Source: Singulisphaera sp. GP187 (GTDB taxonomy: Bacteria; Planctomycetota; Planctomycetia; Gemmatales; Gemmataceae). From it: a stretch of 64,000 nt of DNA. The stretch covers positions 1 through 64,000 of the forward strand of contig CAMBMH010000001.1 in the NCBI GenBank assembly GCA_945868575.1, written 5' to 3'. Below the pieces are notes generated by a model. The model saw nothing but the letters and a program-made list of their open reading frames with translations. It ran no database searches and was not told the DNA's origin. Within the stretch, counting starts at the first letter, position 1, and each line of letters starts with the position of its first letter. Positions 9,317-17,976 of the stretch are shown here, one piece after another. The position numbers and the translations under genes are program-made.

Positions 9317-10549
9317 CTAGTTCCCGGTTGGCTTTCGCCCCTCTTTCTTTTGATCTCCCTTGCTTGATCCATCCTTTTTGGTTGGAGTTTCCGGTTTGGC
9401 AGGAACCAATTTTTCCAAACCAAGCAGTTTTAGCGCATCCAAATCCAGGGGAGTGTTCACTACCGGGAAAAAGGTTTCCCCACAACGCATCAGATACAAC
9501 TCTCCATCCGTTTGAAAAACAATATATGACGGATCTATATGAAGCAACTTGGCCTTCAACACAAGATTGTCATACTTATCTTTTATCGAAAAATCACTCC
9601 AGGCAGCTGAGGTCCTCAACTTCGTTTCCCGTCCCCCTCGATTCTGGTCATAAACATACGCTTCCCAACGGCGACCATCTCCGGAAATTGTCGTTAGTTT
9701 CACACCCGAGAGGACCTCTTCACGATCTTCTTCCGGGCCTCGAACCACCGCTGGGGGTGGTGCAGGAGGTTCCGGGGGTGCGGGAGGCGGATCGGGCTGA
9801 AAGAAGGGATTGGCCGAGGCCAGGATGGTGTAGTCCCTTTTTTGGGCCGCAAGAACCTTTTGGGGAGTTACCGAAGACTTGGCATCCGCAGAAAGTTTTT
9901 CAGGGACTAAGCGATTATTTTTCTCAGCACCGGGAACCATCAAACCCTCAACCGTTAAGACCATTTTCAGGTCCGATTTGCTTTGGGACTTCTTCAGGTT
10001 TTCAACCTTCAGGGTTGGAACATGATGCAACAGGGGAACCCGGTGAAGCATCTCCAAAAAATTCCCAAGGTCTTCGAGTTTTCCCTGCGTGCTGATTTCA
10101 AATGCAACAGGCTTGTAGGCGTCTTTCCGGCCTTCCTTGGTTTCAAGTTTGGGAATCGCCTGATTGGTAAAGCTCCTTCCAATCGTAACGATCGTGTTGC
10201 CAGGCTTGAAACCACTTGCGTTTAACAGGTCCCGAAGCAAGGTTGAATAATCGAGCCTCAGGGATGCCAAATGTGCGTTTTGGGCATCCGCATCGGGTTT
10301 TTGGGCAACCGGCAAACTCAGCTTTTTCCAATCCTTGAGACGAGGGTGCTTCTCGAGAACCTTTGTGATTTTGCCGCCTTCGTTTTCAACCTCTTCCTCG
10401 AGACGCCCTACCTCTGTTTCAAGGGTGTCGATTTGCGCGCGCATATCCGACCATGGGGAATAAAACCCATAATAGAAGCCGCCTCCACCCACACCAAACA
10501 CCATGATCGCGCCAAGGATCCAGGCTAGAGTTTTTTCTCTGGGTGTCAT
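9317..10549 (-). CDS. T2SS inner-membrane assembly protein, PilO/GspM-like
   Basis: 410-residue bitopic membrane protein. One N-terminal transmembrane segment (about residues 9-30) is followed by a short coiled coil (residues 32-60) and a ferredoxin-like domain typical of PilO/GspM at about residues 85-200. The C-terminal half has a Pro-rich linker (PPAPPEPPAPPP) and a second beta-rich domain with ANPFFQP, recalling PilP-type or GspC-like homology-region segments. Its start codon overlaps the stop of the GspL-like gene by ATGA, indicating translational coupling. It would pair with the GspL-like protein and link the cytoplasmic ATPase to the secretin. The name is by fold logic and context; sequence identity to characterised GspM is probably low. 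Confidence 0.75.
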   Translation of the reverse strand: MTPREKTLAWILGAIMVFGVGGGGFYYGFYSPWSDMRAQIDTLETEVGRLEEEVENEGGKITKVLEKHPRLKDWKKLSLPVAQKPDADAQNAHLASLRLDYSTLLRDLLNASGFKPGNTIVTIGRSFTNQAIPKLETKEGRKDAYKPVAFEISTQGKLEDLGNFLEMLHRVPLLHHVPTLKVENLKKSQSKSDLKMVLTVEGLMVPGAEKNNRLVPEKLSADAKSSVTPQKVLAAQKRDYTILASANPFFQPDPPPAPPEPPAPPPAVVRGPEEDREEVLSGVKLTTISGDGRRWEAYVYDQNRGGRETKLRTSAAWSDFSIKDKYDNLVLKAKLLHIDPSYIVFQTDGELYLMRCGETFFPVVNTPLDLDALKLLGLEKLVPAKPETPTKKDGSSKGDQKKEGRKPTGN

Positions 10550-12165
10550 GACTTGCCCTCCTTGCCGCCAATACCTTCCCTGGTGTTGGACTTTTTATCT
10601 AAATTATCTTTGTTTTCTTTGGGCGACGCTTTTTCCTGAGCAGATGCGTCCCCAGCGCCAGATGCTTCACCAGGCTCAAGATCCATGGGACCTTTTGTTG
10701 CACCGGAAGTTTTCAACTCGGGCTTTGCGGCGGGAACCAACTTTCGGTTGTAATCGTTCGGTGGCCGCCTTTTCACATCGATTTCCAAGGTAAAGTCGGA
10801 GCCTTTTTGCTCCTCCTTTTCGATTTTGTAAACCCCGTCCTTGCGCAATTCATCCAGTAGCGACTTCAGGGCTTCACGCTTTTCGGGTCCGCCGGGAAGA
10901 GTTCCCTTGATCGTGAGGTGACTTCGAAAATCGGTTTCTTTCTCAGGATTGCGCCTTGGTGAAGCACTGATTTCAGTCAGTTGCAGATCCTTTGTGTTGG
11001 GGATCCGATGGGATATGTCATAGATCTCGTCCAACCAAACCACATCGTCCCAAGCTCCAAGGGCTTGATACCTTTTCGCAGTAACTTTGGAATCTTCAAA
11101 TTCCTTTTTCAGACTATCGCGACGCCTTGTAAGTGTATCCAGTTCGTCCATGGTCCGGCTTTTTACGCCCCAAAGGAACCACCCAGCCACTACAAACGCA
11201 ATGAAACCAACAAAAGCATAAATTGCGACCCGCTGCTGCTCCATTTGGGAGGGCGGAGGAGGTTGTTTGGGATTAAGGAAATCGGGCCTGTTTTTATGCC
11301 CCTTTTCCTCCACCCGGGCCAAACCAGACAAAACTCCCAAAGCGGCAACATAATCGCTACTGTTGATTGGCAAGCTTGGAGCATCCAAAACTCCATCAAA
11401 AGGAAGAATCCTTTGGAGGGGGAGTTTTGTGGCCGAGGCCAAGTCAGCGTCCTGATCCCATTTTGGTGGAGCCAACAGGAAAAGGGATTTGGGCGCGGTT
11501 TCCGGGTTCTGTGACCCATAAAGAGACAGGCTTCGCCGAATTTCCTGGACCAAACCGGTGGCGGGGTTTAATGAGCGGCTGAAAAGGGGTTTACCATTAA
11601 GGAGGACCACCAATTCCGACCACGCTCCACCAACAGCGACCACGGCCACAGGCTCATCCACTGGGCCAAGGTCCGACATCAGGCCAACGAGACCAGACAA
11701 TCTGGGACTAAGGCCCCCCAGTTTCAGTTGGGAACCGGTCGCTATGGTTTTCCAAGTGTTGAATAGCTCGATCCGCAAAAGGAGAGCCAGAACCCGGCGA
11801 TCGGCCGCTCCAGGCAAATCCGCGGTTTCATAATCCAGCTTGACTTCATCCGGAGATTCATTGAGATCACGCATCACCTGGAAGCGGACCATTCCCGGCT
11901 CTTCTGCCGGTCCCACACGGGGGATGGCCAATTGGCGTGCAATGAGTCTGTCGCGCGGCAAGGAAACAACAAGTCGGGCACCCGCAACGGCGAAATCTTT
12001 TAGAAAAGCCTTGAGCTGTTCGGCCTGCTCCTCGGCCATCACCGGATTCGGACTGCCTTCGGTTTCAATGGTAAGTACCTTGCAACCCGCAAGGCCTTTC
12101 CGGGCGGTCAAGCCCAGAACGCTTAAGCGACCATTATCCCAATCGATGTATACCTTACGGATCAT
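10546..12165 (-). CDS. gspL: GspL-like protein: PilM-type actin fold joined to a PilN-type membrane domain
   Basis: 539 residues. The N-terminal part (about 1-270) resembles the actin-like cytoplasmic domain of PilM/GspL, beginning with YIDWDNGRLSV and containing VVSLPRDRLIAR and GGLSPRLSGL. A transmembrane helix follows at about residues 312-332 (AIYAFVGFIAFVVAGWF). After it come a coiled coil and a periplasmic ferredoxin-like domain like PilN. The tail is charged and Gly/Glu/Lys-rich. It should bind GspE in the cytoplasm and the GspM-like partner in the membrane. gspK ends about 100 bases upstream and the PilO-like gene overlaps its stop codon. Confidence 0.82.
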   Translation of the reverse strand: MIRKVYIDWDNGRLSVLGLTARKGLAGCKVLTIETEGSPNPVMAEEQAEQLKAFLKDFAVAGARLVVSLPRDRLIARQLAIPRVGPAEEPGMVRFQVMRDLNESPDEVKLDYETADLPGAADRRVLALLLRIELFNTWKTIATGSQLKLGGLSPRLSGLVGLMSDLGPVDEPVAVVAVGGAWSELVVLLNGKPLFSRSLNPATGLVQEIRRSLSLYGSQNPETAPKSLFLLAPPKWDQDADLASATKLPLQRILPFDGVLDAPSLPINSSDYVAALGVLSGLARVEEKGHKNRPDFLNPKQPPPPSQMEQQRVAIYAFVGFIAFVVAGWFLWGVKSRTMDELDTLTRRRDSLKKEFEDSKVTAKRYQALGAWDDVVWLDEIYDISHRIPNTKDLQLTEISASPRRNPEKETDFRSHLTIKGTLPGGPEKREALKSLLDELRKDGVYKIEKEEQKGSDFTLEIDVKRRPPNDYNRKLVPAAKPELKTSGATKGPMDLEPGEASGAGDASAQEKASPKENKDNLDKKSNTREGIGGKEGKS

Positions 12166-12235
12166 GGATTTCCCAAAGCCACAATGCGGCGGCTAAGTCT
12201 CCTTGGGGTGGGAATCCATTCCCGTGTTTCATTAA

Positions 12236-12256
12236 GCCAAGGACTGGGACCTTGGC
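12236..12256 (-). other. intercistronic hairpin between gspK and gspL
   Basis: A perfect 7-bp stem (GCCAAGG with CCTTGGC) with a 7-base loop lies just after the gspK stop on the transcribed strand. No U-run follows, so it looks more like an mRNA processing or stability element than a terminator. A second small stem (GGGAA/TTCCC) lies nearby at about 12210-12223. Confidence 0.35.
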
Positions 12257-12262
12257 CAATCC

Positions 12263-13798
12263 TTACAGGCCAGCCAATTTCGCCGGGTCGGCCCCCGCAT
12301 CCCTAGCTTGGCGTGCCTTTTCCGAAAGGTCGCGGAAGTATACCACACGGGGGCGAGGACCGCTGATATCCACTACAACTTCCATCAGTCCCATTGGTCC
12401 GCCCTGATCGAGTTTACCCATTATCCGGACACGATAAGCCGTGGACCGCCCGGTAACATACCGTTCGAGTGATCGAATTTTGTTCGGATCAAGCTTGGCC
12501 TCGGTGAAAAGCCACGTCGGACTCTGATAGAGCGGGTCATCAGAAACCATCGAGGAAGGCCTTGTCCCCACAATGTTTTGCAGGTCCGACTCCTGAAGGG
12601 ATGGGAGTCCAGCCAGCAAAACAGGGTCAGCCGTAAGCAGGTTGAGTTTGCCAGGCAAATCGACATCCTGACTGGTGGTGTAACCCTGATAAAGCGAGGG
12701 GAGATATTGCTTTGCCAACATGGGATCCTTGAGCGGACTCGGAAATGTCACGGTTTTTTGGGTTTTCCCCGAGCCCACGCTGATATCCACATTTTTGGAT
12801 ACCAAATCCATAATATTTGTGATCTTGTTCAGTTTGGCCATCCCTGTGGAAGCCTGCTGCATTTTGTTGCTGATTTCAGTGGAGACCAGAGTGTAATCAT
12901 TGGAATTCATTCCTGATACACCACCACTGGATCCCTTTCCCGAAGCAAGGTTGGCAAGGACAGTGACTGTGCTAACAGGCTGCTTGGACGCGCCATACAA
13001 CCTGTAAGCCATCACAAAATTACTAACTTGCTCCCCTGCAACCGTATTGAGTTCCTGCTGGAGCGTAGGAAGATCAGCAGAATTCAGGTTTACCTTGGCG
13101 TTCCAGGCGTTGGTAGAGGCGTTTGAAGGTGGAACCAGATTCTGTTCCCGGCTGTAAACGGTAAAATACTTCGACAAGCCGGGATTGGAGGAATCCCCAA
13201 AGAGTACCTCGGGGGTAACACCTTTGACCAGAAGCAATTCATCAATCGTATCGAGTGGACCATTTTTGCAATAATAAGGAGGCTGCAAGGTGTTGTAGTA
13301 TTCACTTTCCGCACCGGCATCACCTATCGTGTCATCGTTGTCCACCCAATCGACCACCGCATCGATGATCGCATCGCCAAGGACCGGGATCTGGGGCTGC
13401 AAACGCTTGAGGGTGTCTTTCAGGGTCTTTCCAGTTGGATCAACCTGCAACAGGGCGTTGATGTTCCATTTCGAGGACTCATCGTCTACAGTAAGGATCT
13501 CAAAAGTGGCCGACTGGGAGCCATTGACCAGGGAAATCGACTGGACCGTTCCCGCCTGGGGAATATTCCCCTGGGCAAGTTCCGACAATACAAACGCAAC
13601 ACCCGAATCCGCGATTGAGCGTGCCTGGGCTAGCCGAACGGCGGAGTCAGTTGCCCGGTATTCCGCCATCATGTTGTCATTAAATCGATAAGCCGCAAGT
13701 GAAAGAAACGCAACAACCATCAACACCGCAAGCAACACCACACCCCGGCGGGTTTCGCCGGAGGTTGGCAGTCGATTTGGTGTCAATCTGAGTTTCAT
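12263..13798 (-). CDS. gspK: type II secretion minor pseudopilin GspK
   Basis: 511-residue tip pseudopilin. The prepilin-like N-terminus reads RRGVVLLAVLMVVAF: cleavage after Gly, with Ala instead of Glu at position 5 as is typical for GspK. Long helix residues lead into ARSIADSGV, and a large inserted globular domain follows with the GspK-like segments DWVDNDD and PYYCKNG, and helix-hairpin-helix-like parts near VKGVTPEVLF. It is longer than the usual 300-350 aa. Its start lies 12 bases after gspJ, so they are cotranscribed. GspK caps the pseudopilus together with GspI and GspJ. Confidence 0.9.
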   Translation of the reverse strand: MKLRLTPNRLPTSGETRRGVVLLAVLMVVAFLSLAAYRFNDNMMAEYRATDSAVRLAQARSIADSGVAFVLSELAQGNIPQAGTVQSISLVNGSQSATFEILTVDDESSKWNINALLQVDPTGKTLKDTLKRLQPQIPVLGDAIIDAVVDWVDNDDTIGDAGAESEYYNTLQPPYYCKNGPLDTIDELLLVKGVTPEVLFGDSSNPGLSKYFTVYSREQNLVPPSNASTNAWNAKVNLNSADLPTLQQELNTVAGEQVSNFVMAYRLYGASKQPVSTVTVLANLASGKGSSGGVSGMNSNDYTLVSTEISNKMQQASTGMAKLNKITNIMDLVSKNVDISVGSGKTQKTVTFPSPLKDPMLAKQYLPSLYQGYTTSQDVDLPGKLNLLTADPVLLAGLPSLQESDLQNIVGTRPSSMVSDDPLYQSPTWLFTEAKLDPNKIRSLERYVTGRSTAYRVRIMGKLDQGGPMGLMEVVVDISGPRPRVVYFRDLSEKARQARDAGADPAKLAGL

Positions 13799-13810
13799 GG
13801 CTTTTCCTTG

Positions 13811-15112
13811 CTATTTGGATTTTCCGGAGGAGCCGCCGTTTGATTTCGACGACCCTGAAGGTATGGTTGCGCCACTTCCCGAACCACCGCCGGTAGATTT
13901 TGAGCCACCCCCACTTGTCCCGGAGGATTTGGATCCCGAGGAATTGGATCCGCTTGGAGTAGATTTCGAACCAGCCCCTGAACTCGAACCTCCCGAGGAG
14001 CTTGAACCCGATGATGATGAGGATCCGGAGGAGGAAGAGGAGGAAGATGAAGTCCCACTATCGGGGGAGTTTGCACCAGGGTCCACAACCTTGCCAAGCG
14101 CAATGGAATTAGCCGTCGGAAGCGCCACAATTTGTGAATAACGACGAATGGTTTTGCCGTCAGCTCCCTCCATCTCCACTTCAATTTTCACAGCCCTTGG
14201 AGGACCCTGAGGCGTGGAACTGTCATAGCTGAGAGATCGGCTATCCCAGAAATCCGTCCAGTATCCTGGCGTGCCGTCGTTGTAGCTAAAAGTGATCGAG
14301 CGCACCTCGGGTGCAATAATGAGGTTTTCAACATCTGCGGGAAGGCTGGATGTGTTGACACTATCAGGCGATGAGACCTGGCTTGATTCCCAACGGGCGA
14401 GCCCCTGTCCCTCCCCGGGAACCCAATAAGTTACCCGCTTTACATCACAAGCAGGCCCCTCGAAATCGGTTGGAGATTGTGATCCCGAACCGGTACTCGA
14501 AGTTGCTCCGCTAGGGGCTCGAAGAGTTCCTGCCTGGAAGGCAGTCAACTGATCCTGATAACCCACCACTCCAGGAATAAAAAGTACCCTTACCTGGGCT
14601 TGTGTGCTAGTGGTTGAAGAGGATGAAGAAGAGGATGAACCGGTGCTACCCGAAGAGGAGGAGCCGCTTGAACTTCCGGATTTGGATGCGCTGCCCGAGG
14701 AGGAACCGCTTGTGGAGGAACCGCTTCCAAGGCCTGTACCACTCCCCGAACTTGACGATGAACCGGTGGAGCCTGATGCTGTTCCACTTGAGTCACCCGT
14801 TGTGGAGGACGAGGAGCTACTGTCCTCCGTGGGGTAATACAAATCACCCGTGCGAAAGGGACCGGGATTGTTAATGGTAATGGCGCCTACCATGTCCCGG
14901 GCGATCCGGTCCATTAGGGCCCGGGCCAAGGTTGCCTGCGCAATGGCATCGCGACTATTTTGGGTGGTAAAGACCTGGAGCTCAACAACCACATAAAGTC
15001 CACCCAAAAGAAGCAAACTAATGGCGCTCGCCAACAGGGCCTCAAGAAGGGTGAAACCCTTGCGACCCCTTTTACGGTTTGGGACGGTTTGAAAATGGAC
15101 TCTATTTTCCAT
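13811..15112 (-). CDS. gspJ: type II secretion minor pseudopilin GspJ with Ser/Gly-rich inserts
   Basis: 433 residues from the ATG at 15112, which has a strong AAAGGAG 9-10 bases upstream. The open frame extends to 15292, but that part overlaps gspI and looks non-coding. The prepilin signature RKGFTLLEALLASAIS gives a cleavable leader and Glu at +5. A Ser/Gly/Thr-rich segment lies at about residues 95-180, and another of about 90 residues at the C-terminus, both nearly homopolymeric. The ordered core includes TYWVPGEGQGLARWE. Ordinary GspJ is about 200 aa, so the excess is almost all low-complexity. Sits between gspI and gspK in the operon. Confidence 0.9.
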   Translation of the reverse strand: MENRVHFQTVPNRKRGRKGFTLLEALLASAISLLLLGGLYVVVELQVFTTQNSRDAIAQATLARALMDRIARDMVGAITINNPGPFRTGDLYYPTEDSSSSSSTTGDSSGTASGSTGSSSSSGSGTGLGSGSSTSGSSSGSASKSGSSSGSSSSGSTGSSSSSSSSTTSTQAQVRVLFIPGVVGYQDQLTAFQAGTLRAPSGATSSTGSGSQSPTDFEGPACDVKRVTYWVPGEGQGLARWESSQVSSPDSVNTSSLPADVENLIIAPEVRSITFSYNDGTPGYWTDFWDSRSLSYDSSTPQGPPRAVKIEVEMEGADGKTIRRYSQIVALPTANSIALGKVVDPGANSPDSGTSSSSSSSSGSSSSSGSSSSGGSSSGAGSKSTPSGSNSSGSKSSGTSGGGSKSTGGGSGSGATIPSGSSKSNGGSSGKSK

Positions 15113-15134
15113 GACACTCACTCCTTTGCAAGTA

Positions 15135-15656
15135 TCACTTGGTTGTTGAACCGGAGGAGGATCCACCAGAAGAGGTGGATCCTGAACTACTTGATCCTGT
15201 GGTGCCCGAACTGGTTGAGCCGTCTGCCAATTCTTCAGGAATAGCATCCATGGTGCTGCCCAATGCTTGGGGATCAACAAGATATTGGACAAGATTTACC
15301 TTGGACCGTAGCGCCCCATCCCTTTGGGCTGTGGCGGTGACCTGAAAGAGGCTTGTGCCAACGGACTGCACATCGACCGACCAAGTATACCGATCATCCG
15401 TATCCCAAATTCCGCTGCTGCTCGAAAGGCCCACCACCCCTGCCTTCATTTCAGCGATTTTGGATTCGGCAACAAGGAGTGAAACGCTCCGCTGTTCGGC
15501 CTCTTCAGCACGCTCACGAGCCATGTCGACCAAGCTGGTAATGGCGACAATCGACATAAAAAATATGGCAAGAGAGATAAGCACCTCAAGAAGGGTCATT
15601 CCCTTTCGGTTTTTTCTTTTGCGATCCATTCGAGAAAGGCGATTGATTTTGATCAT
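15135..15656 (-). CDS. gspI: type II secretion minor pseudopilin GspI
   Basis: 173 residues. Prepilin motif RKGMTLLEVLISLAIF: processing before Met, Glu at +5, then a hydrophobic helix. The body has AESKIAEMKAG and YTWSVDVQSV, as in GspI. The last 30 residues are Ser/Gly/Thr-rich, echoing the tracts of GspJ. ATG start 1 base after the gspH stop, so the genes are translationally coupled. GspI nucleates the GspI-J-K tip complex. Confidence 0.9.
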   Translation of the reverse strand: MIKINRLSRMDRKRKNRKGMTLLEVLISLAIFFMSIVAITSLVDMARERAEEAEQRSVSLLVAESKIAEMKAGVVGLSSSSGIWDTDDRYTWSVDVQSVGTSLFQVTATAQRDGALRSKVNLVQYLVDPQALGSTMDAIPEELADGSTSSGTTGSSSSGSTSSGGSSSGSTTK

Positions 15657-15657
15657 T

Positions 15658-16200
15658 TTAGCGCTCCACCGAGGAGGTCCCGGTCAAAGCCCGCAAATGA
15701 ATAACAGCGGGGCGCACTCCTAATCCTTCACAAAGGATGGTGACATCGAAATCGGCACGGCCATCAGGATAGAAAACCGCAACCTTCTGCCAGGAAGTGG
15801 GGTTCACCTCACCGATTTCCATCGCGGTTTGACGACTTCCAAAAGATACGATTTCGCCCGCCGAAACACCATTATCGATACTAAGGGCAACACCCTGGGG
15901 AAGCGCATCTTCGTGCTCTTCATCCTCATCCGATGCCCCACCATTCCAGGCATCATCCCGGTCCGGGGCGGCCTTCAGGTTGCCGCCTCCATCAACAATA
16001 GAAAGCCGGTAAGGTTCGCCCTCTTCTATGGCCAAATGGCGTGCCATCGAGATTGCAGCCCGAACCGTGTCCGAGGCAGATTTCATGGTCTCGCCACGAA
16101 ACCAACCGGTCATTGTGGGGTAAGCCATTGCGGCCAGCATGACAATCACAGCCAGGACAAGCACCATTTCCAGGAGCGTAAATCCACTTCTGCGTTTCAT
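15658..16200 (-). CDS. gspH: type II secretion minor pseudopilin GspH
   Basis: 180 residues from the ATG at 16200, which follows GGAGGGAG by 5-6 bases; an in-frame ATG at 16233 is less likely. MKRRSGFTLLEMVLVLAVIVMLAAM-type prepilin N-terminus with a very short leader (5 residues before the cleaved Gly/Phe bond) and Glu at +5. The C-terminal domain has AISMARHLAIEEGEP, the expected GspH helix, followed by beta strands ending in a ligand-like CEGLGVRPA segment. GspH links the tip complex to the GspG shaft. Confidence 0.9.
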   Translation of the reverse strand: MKRRSGFTLLEMVLVLAVIVMLAAMAYPTMTGWFRGETMKSASDTVRAAISMARHLAIEEGEPYRLSIVDGGGNLKAAPDRDDAWNGGASDEDEEHEDALPQGVALSIDNGVSAGEIVSFGSRQTAMEIGEVNPTSWQKVAVFYPDGRADFDVTILCEGLGVRPAVIHLRALTGTSSVER

Positions 16201-16245
16201 GTCAACTCCCTCCGACCAAGTCAGCCACATCAATCCTTCAATGGA

Positions 16246-16656
16246 TTATTTCGGGGCTTCACCAAGAGGCTTGCCATTCTTGGTTGTCCAAACATAGCAA
16301 GTGGTATTGGTTTCACTATCCAGGGATTGAAATTGAAACTGCTGGCCCCAGGGATCAACAAGGGTTTCCTGCTTTTCGAGGTAGGTCGGGACCAATTCCT
16401 GGAGATTGCCAGGCCAGTTTCCTGTGTTCGTTTTAAAGGCCATCGCTGCCGACTTGATGGTTTTTGCGTTGATAGCAGCGGCCTTCTCTTTGGACTGCTC
16501 GAGCTGATTGAGTAGGGAAACGGTTCCAAGGCCTGCCAAAACAACAATGATCGCAACCACAACCAGGATTTCCATCAAGGTAAAAGCTCGGCGGGAAATA
16601 CGGCCAAGGTTACCAAGGGGACGATTAAGGGTGGTGTTTTGCAACGGAGCAAGCAT
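16246..16656 (-). CDS. gspG: major pseudopilin GspG
   Basis: 136 residues from the ATG at 16656 (AGGAG about 8 bases upstream; a TTG two codons earlier is in frame). Builds the pseudopilus shaft. The prepilin segment RRAFTLMEILVVVAI has Ala at -1 where most have Gly, and Glu at +5. The leader is about 25 residues, longer than in the neighbours. The C-terminal region shows GNWPGNLQELVP and DPWGQQFQF, typical of GspG. It lies between gspF and gspH, with about 80 bases to gspF that could hold an internal promoter for the abundant major subunit. Confidence 0.93.
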   Translation of the reverse strand: MLAPLQNTTLNRPLGNLGRISRRAFTLMEILVVVAIIVVLAGLGTVSLLNQLEQSKEKAAAINAKTIKSAAMAFKTNTGNWPGNLQELVPTYLEKQETLVDPWGQQFQFQSLDSETNTTCYVWTTKNGKPLGEAPK

Positions 16657-16737
16657 TTTCAAATCTCCTATCTGGGGTCTTGCACTAAGGTGGGTGCCTC
16701 AATTATGAGAGCACCCAGATTAGAGTGGGATGATAAA

Positions 16738-17943
16738 TCAATCAATGGCACTCGACATCTTGAACACGGGGAGCAAAAGTCCGGCTACAACCCCCAAAGT
16801 CAAACCCGCCATCACCAAAAGCATCATTGGTTCAAGGAGCCTGACAAAAAGGTCCAGCTCACGGGTGGTTCGTTTTTCCAGGCCGTTTGCAATGTCCAAA
16901 AGGACTTTTTCGAGGTTGTTGCTCTCTTCACCCACAGAAACCATTTCCACCAAATCCCTTGGAAAATATTTGCTGTTGGCGAGTGGGGTGGTAAGGCTAT
17001 CACCCGATTTGATATTTTCCGCACTCTTTTCAATAGCTTCGGCTATTACCTTGTTGCCCGTTGAATCTTTAGCAATCCTCAAGGACTGAAGGATCGGGAT
17101 TCCGTTTTTCAGTAGGGTTCCAAGAATTCGGGCAAACCTTGCGATGGACAAACTCAAAAAGATGCGCCCCATACCCGGAACGCTGATCTTGAAAAGATCC
17201 ACCGAGCGACGACCGGCCTCTGTCGCGGCCCATGAGGAAAACCAGTACCAAAGTCCAAACGCCGCCAACAGAAGCAAAACACCATAATATTGGAGGCCAT
17301 GGCTAAGACCGATCAGCGCCTCGGTGATCATCGGGAGTTGCCCCTTCTCTCGAAGCCGGACAAAGATCTGCTCGAACTGGGGGACAAAGAAAATGATCAG
17401 GATATTGAGAATGATGAAACCAATGATCCCCAAAAATACAGGGTAAGCCATGGCCCCGCTGACCTTGGACCTTAGCTCCTCCTGATGTTCAGTGAAATCG
17501 GCGATACGCCTTAGCACATCCTCCAAAAAGCCACCCTCCTGGCCGGCCAACACCATGCTGATTGCCAATTCACCAAAAACTTTCGGATGCTGCCCCATAG
17601 CCTGGGCCAATCCTGTACCATCCGCGACCTTTGCGCGAATCTCCTTGATAACGGCAGAAAATCCTGCGTTGGAGGCCTGTCGTTCCAAAATTTCAAGTGA
17701 CCTGAGAAGGGGCACGCCCGATTGGAGCAGATCCGCCAACTGGGAAAAGAATCCGGCAAGGATTCGGCTGGAAACGCGTTTGCCGCCCGCGGCCTTGGCG
17801 GCGTTTTGCATTGCCTCCAGCTTGATTGGCATCAGCCCTTTGGAATCCAACATCGAGACAGCTTCACGCTCGCTGTTGGCGGTAAGAACACCTTTGCTCT
17901 TAACCCCAGTAGAGGCCATTGCGATATAATTGTAATCCGGCAT
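16738..17943 (-). CDS. gspF: type II secretion inner-membrane platform protein GspF
   Basis: 401 residues, family length. Two homologous cytoplasmic helical domains (about residues 65-165 and 270-370) with the conserved pattern FFSQLADLLQSGVPLL and its second-copy match FARILGTLLKNGIPIL. Transmembrane helices lie at about 168-190 (FLGIIGFIILNILIIFF), 215-235 and 372-395. It binds GspE and is thought to transmit ATPase motion to the pseudopilus. Starts about 30 bases after gspE. Confidence 0.95.
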   Translation of the reverse strand: MPDYNYIAMASTGVKSKGVLTANSEREAVSMLDSKGLMPIKLEAMQNAAKAAGGKRVSSRILAGFFSQLADLLQSGVPLLRSLEILERQASNAGFSAVIKEIRAKVADGTGLAQAMGQHPKVFGELAISMVLAGQEGGFLEDVLRRIADFTEHQEELRSKVSGAMAYPVFLGIIGFIILNILIIFFVPQFEQIFVRLREKGQLPMITEALIGLSHGLQYYGVLLLLAAFGLWYWFSSWAATEAGRRSVDLFKISVPGMGRIFLSLSIARFARILGTLLKNGIPILQSLRIAKDSTGNKVIAEAIEKSAENIKSGDSLTTPLANSKYFPRDLVEMVSVGEESNNLEKVLLDIANGLEKRTTRELDLFVRLLEPMMLLVMAGLTLGVVAGLLLPVFKMSSAID

Positions 17944-17976
17944 TGTTATGGCTTCCCTGTTTCCTGGGCCAAGTCA

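Noticed and set aside
13797-14141. Acidic Pro/Glu-rich frame on the plus strand
   Set aside because: Complement of the Ser/Gly-rich tail of gspJ; no independent support.
14604-14837. Acidic frame on the plus strand
   Set aside because: Complement of the second Ser-rich tract of gspJ.
15113-15292. 5' extension of gspJ
   Set aside because: It overlaps the gspI C-terminus, has no prepilin character, and a strong ribosome site sits before the ATG at 15112.
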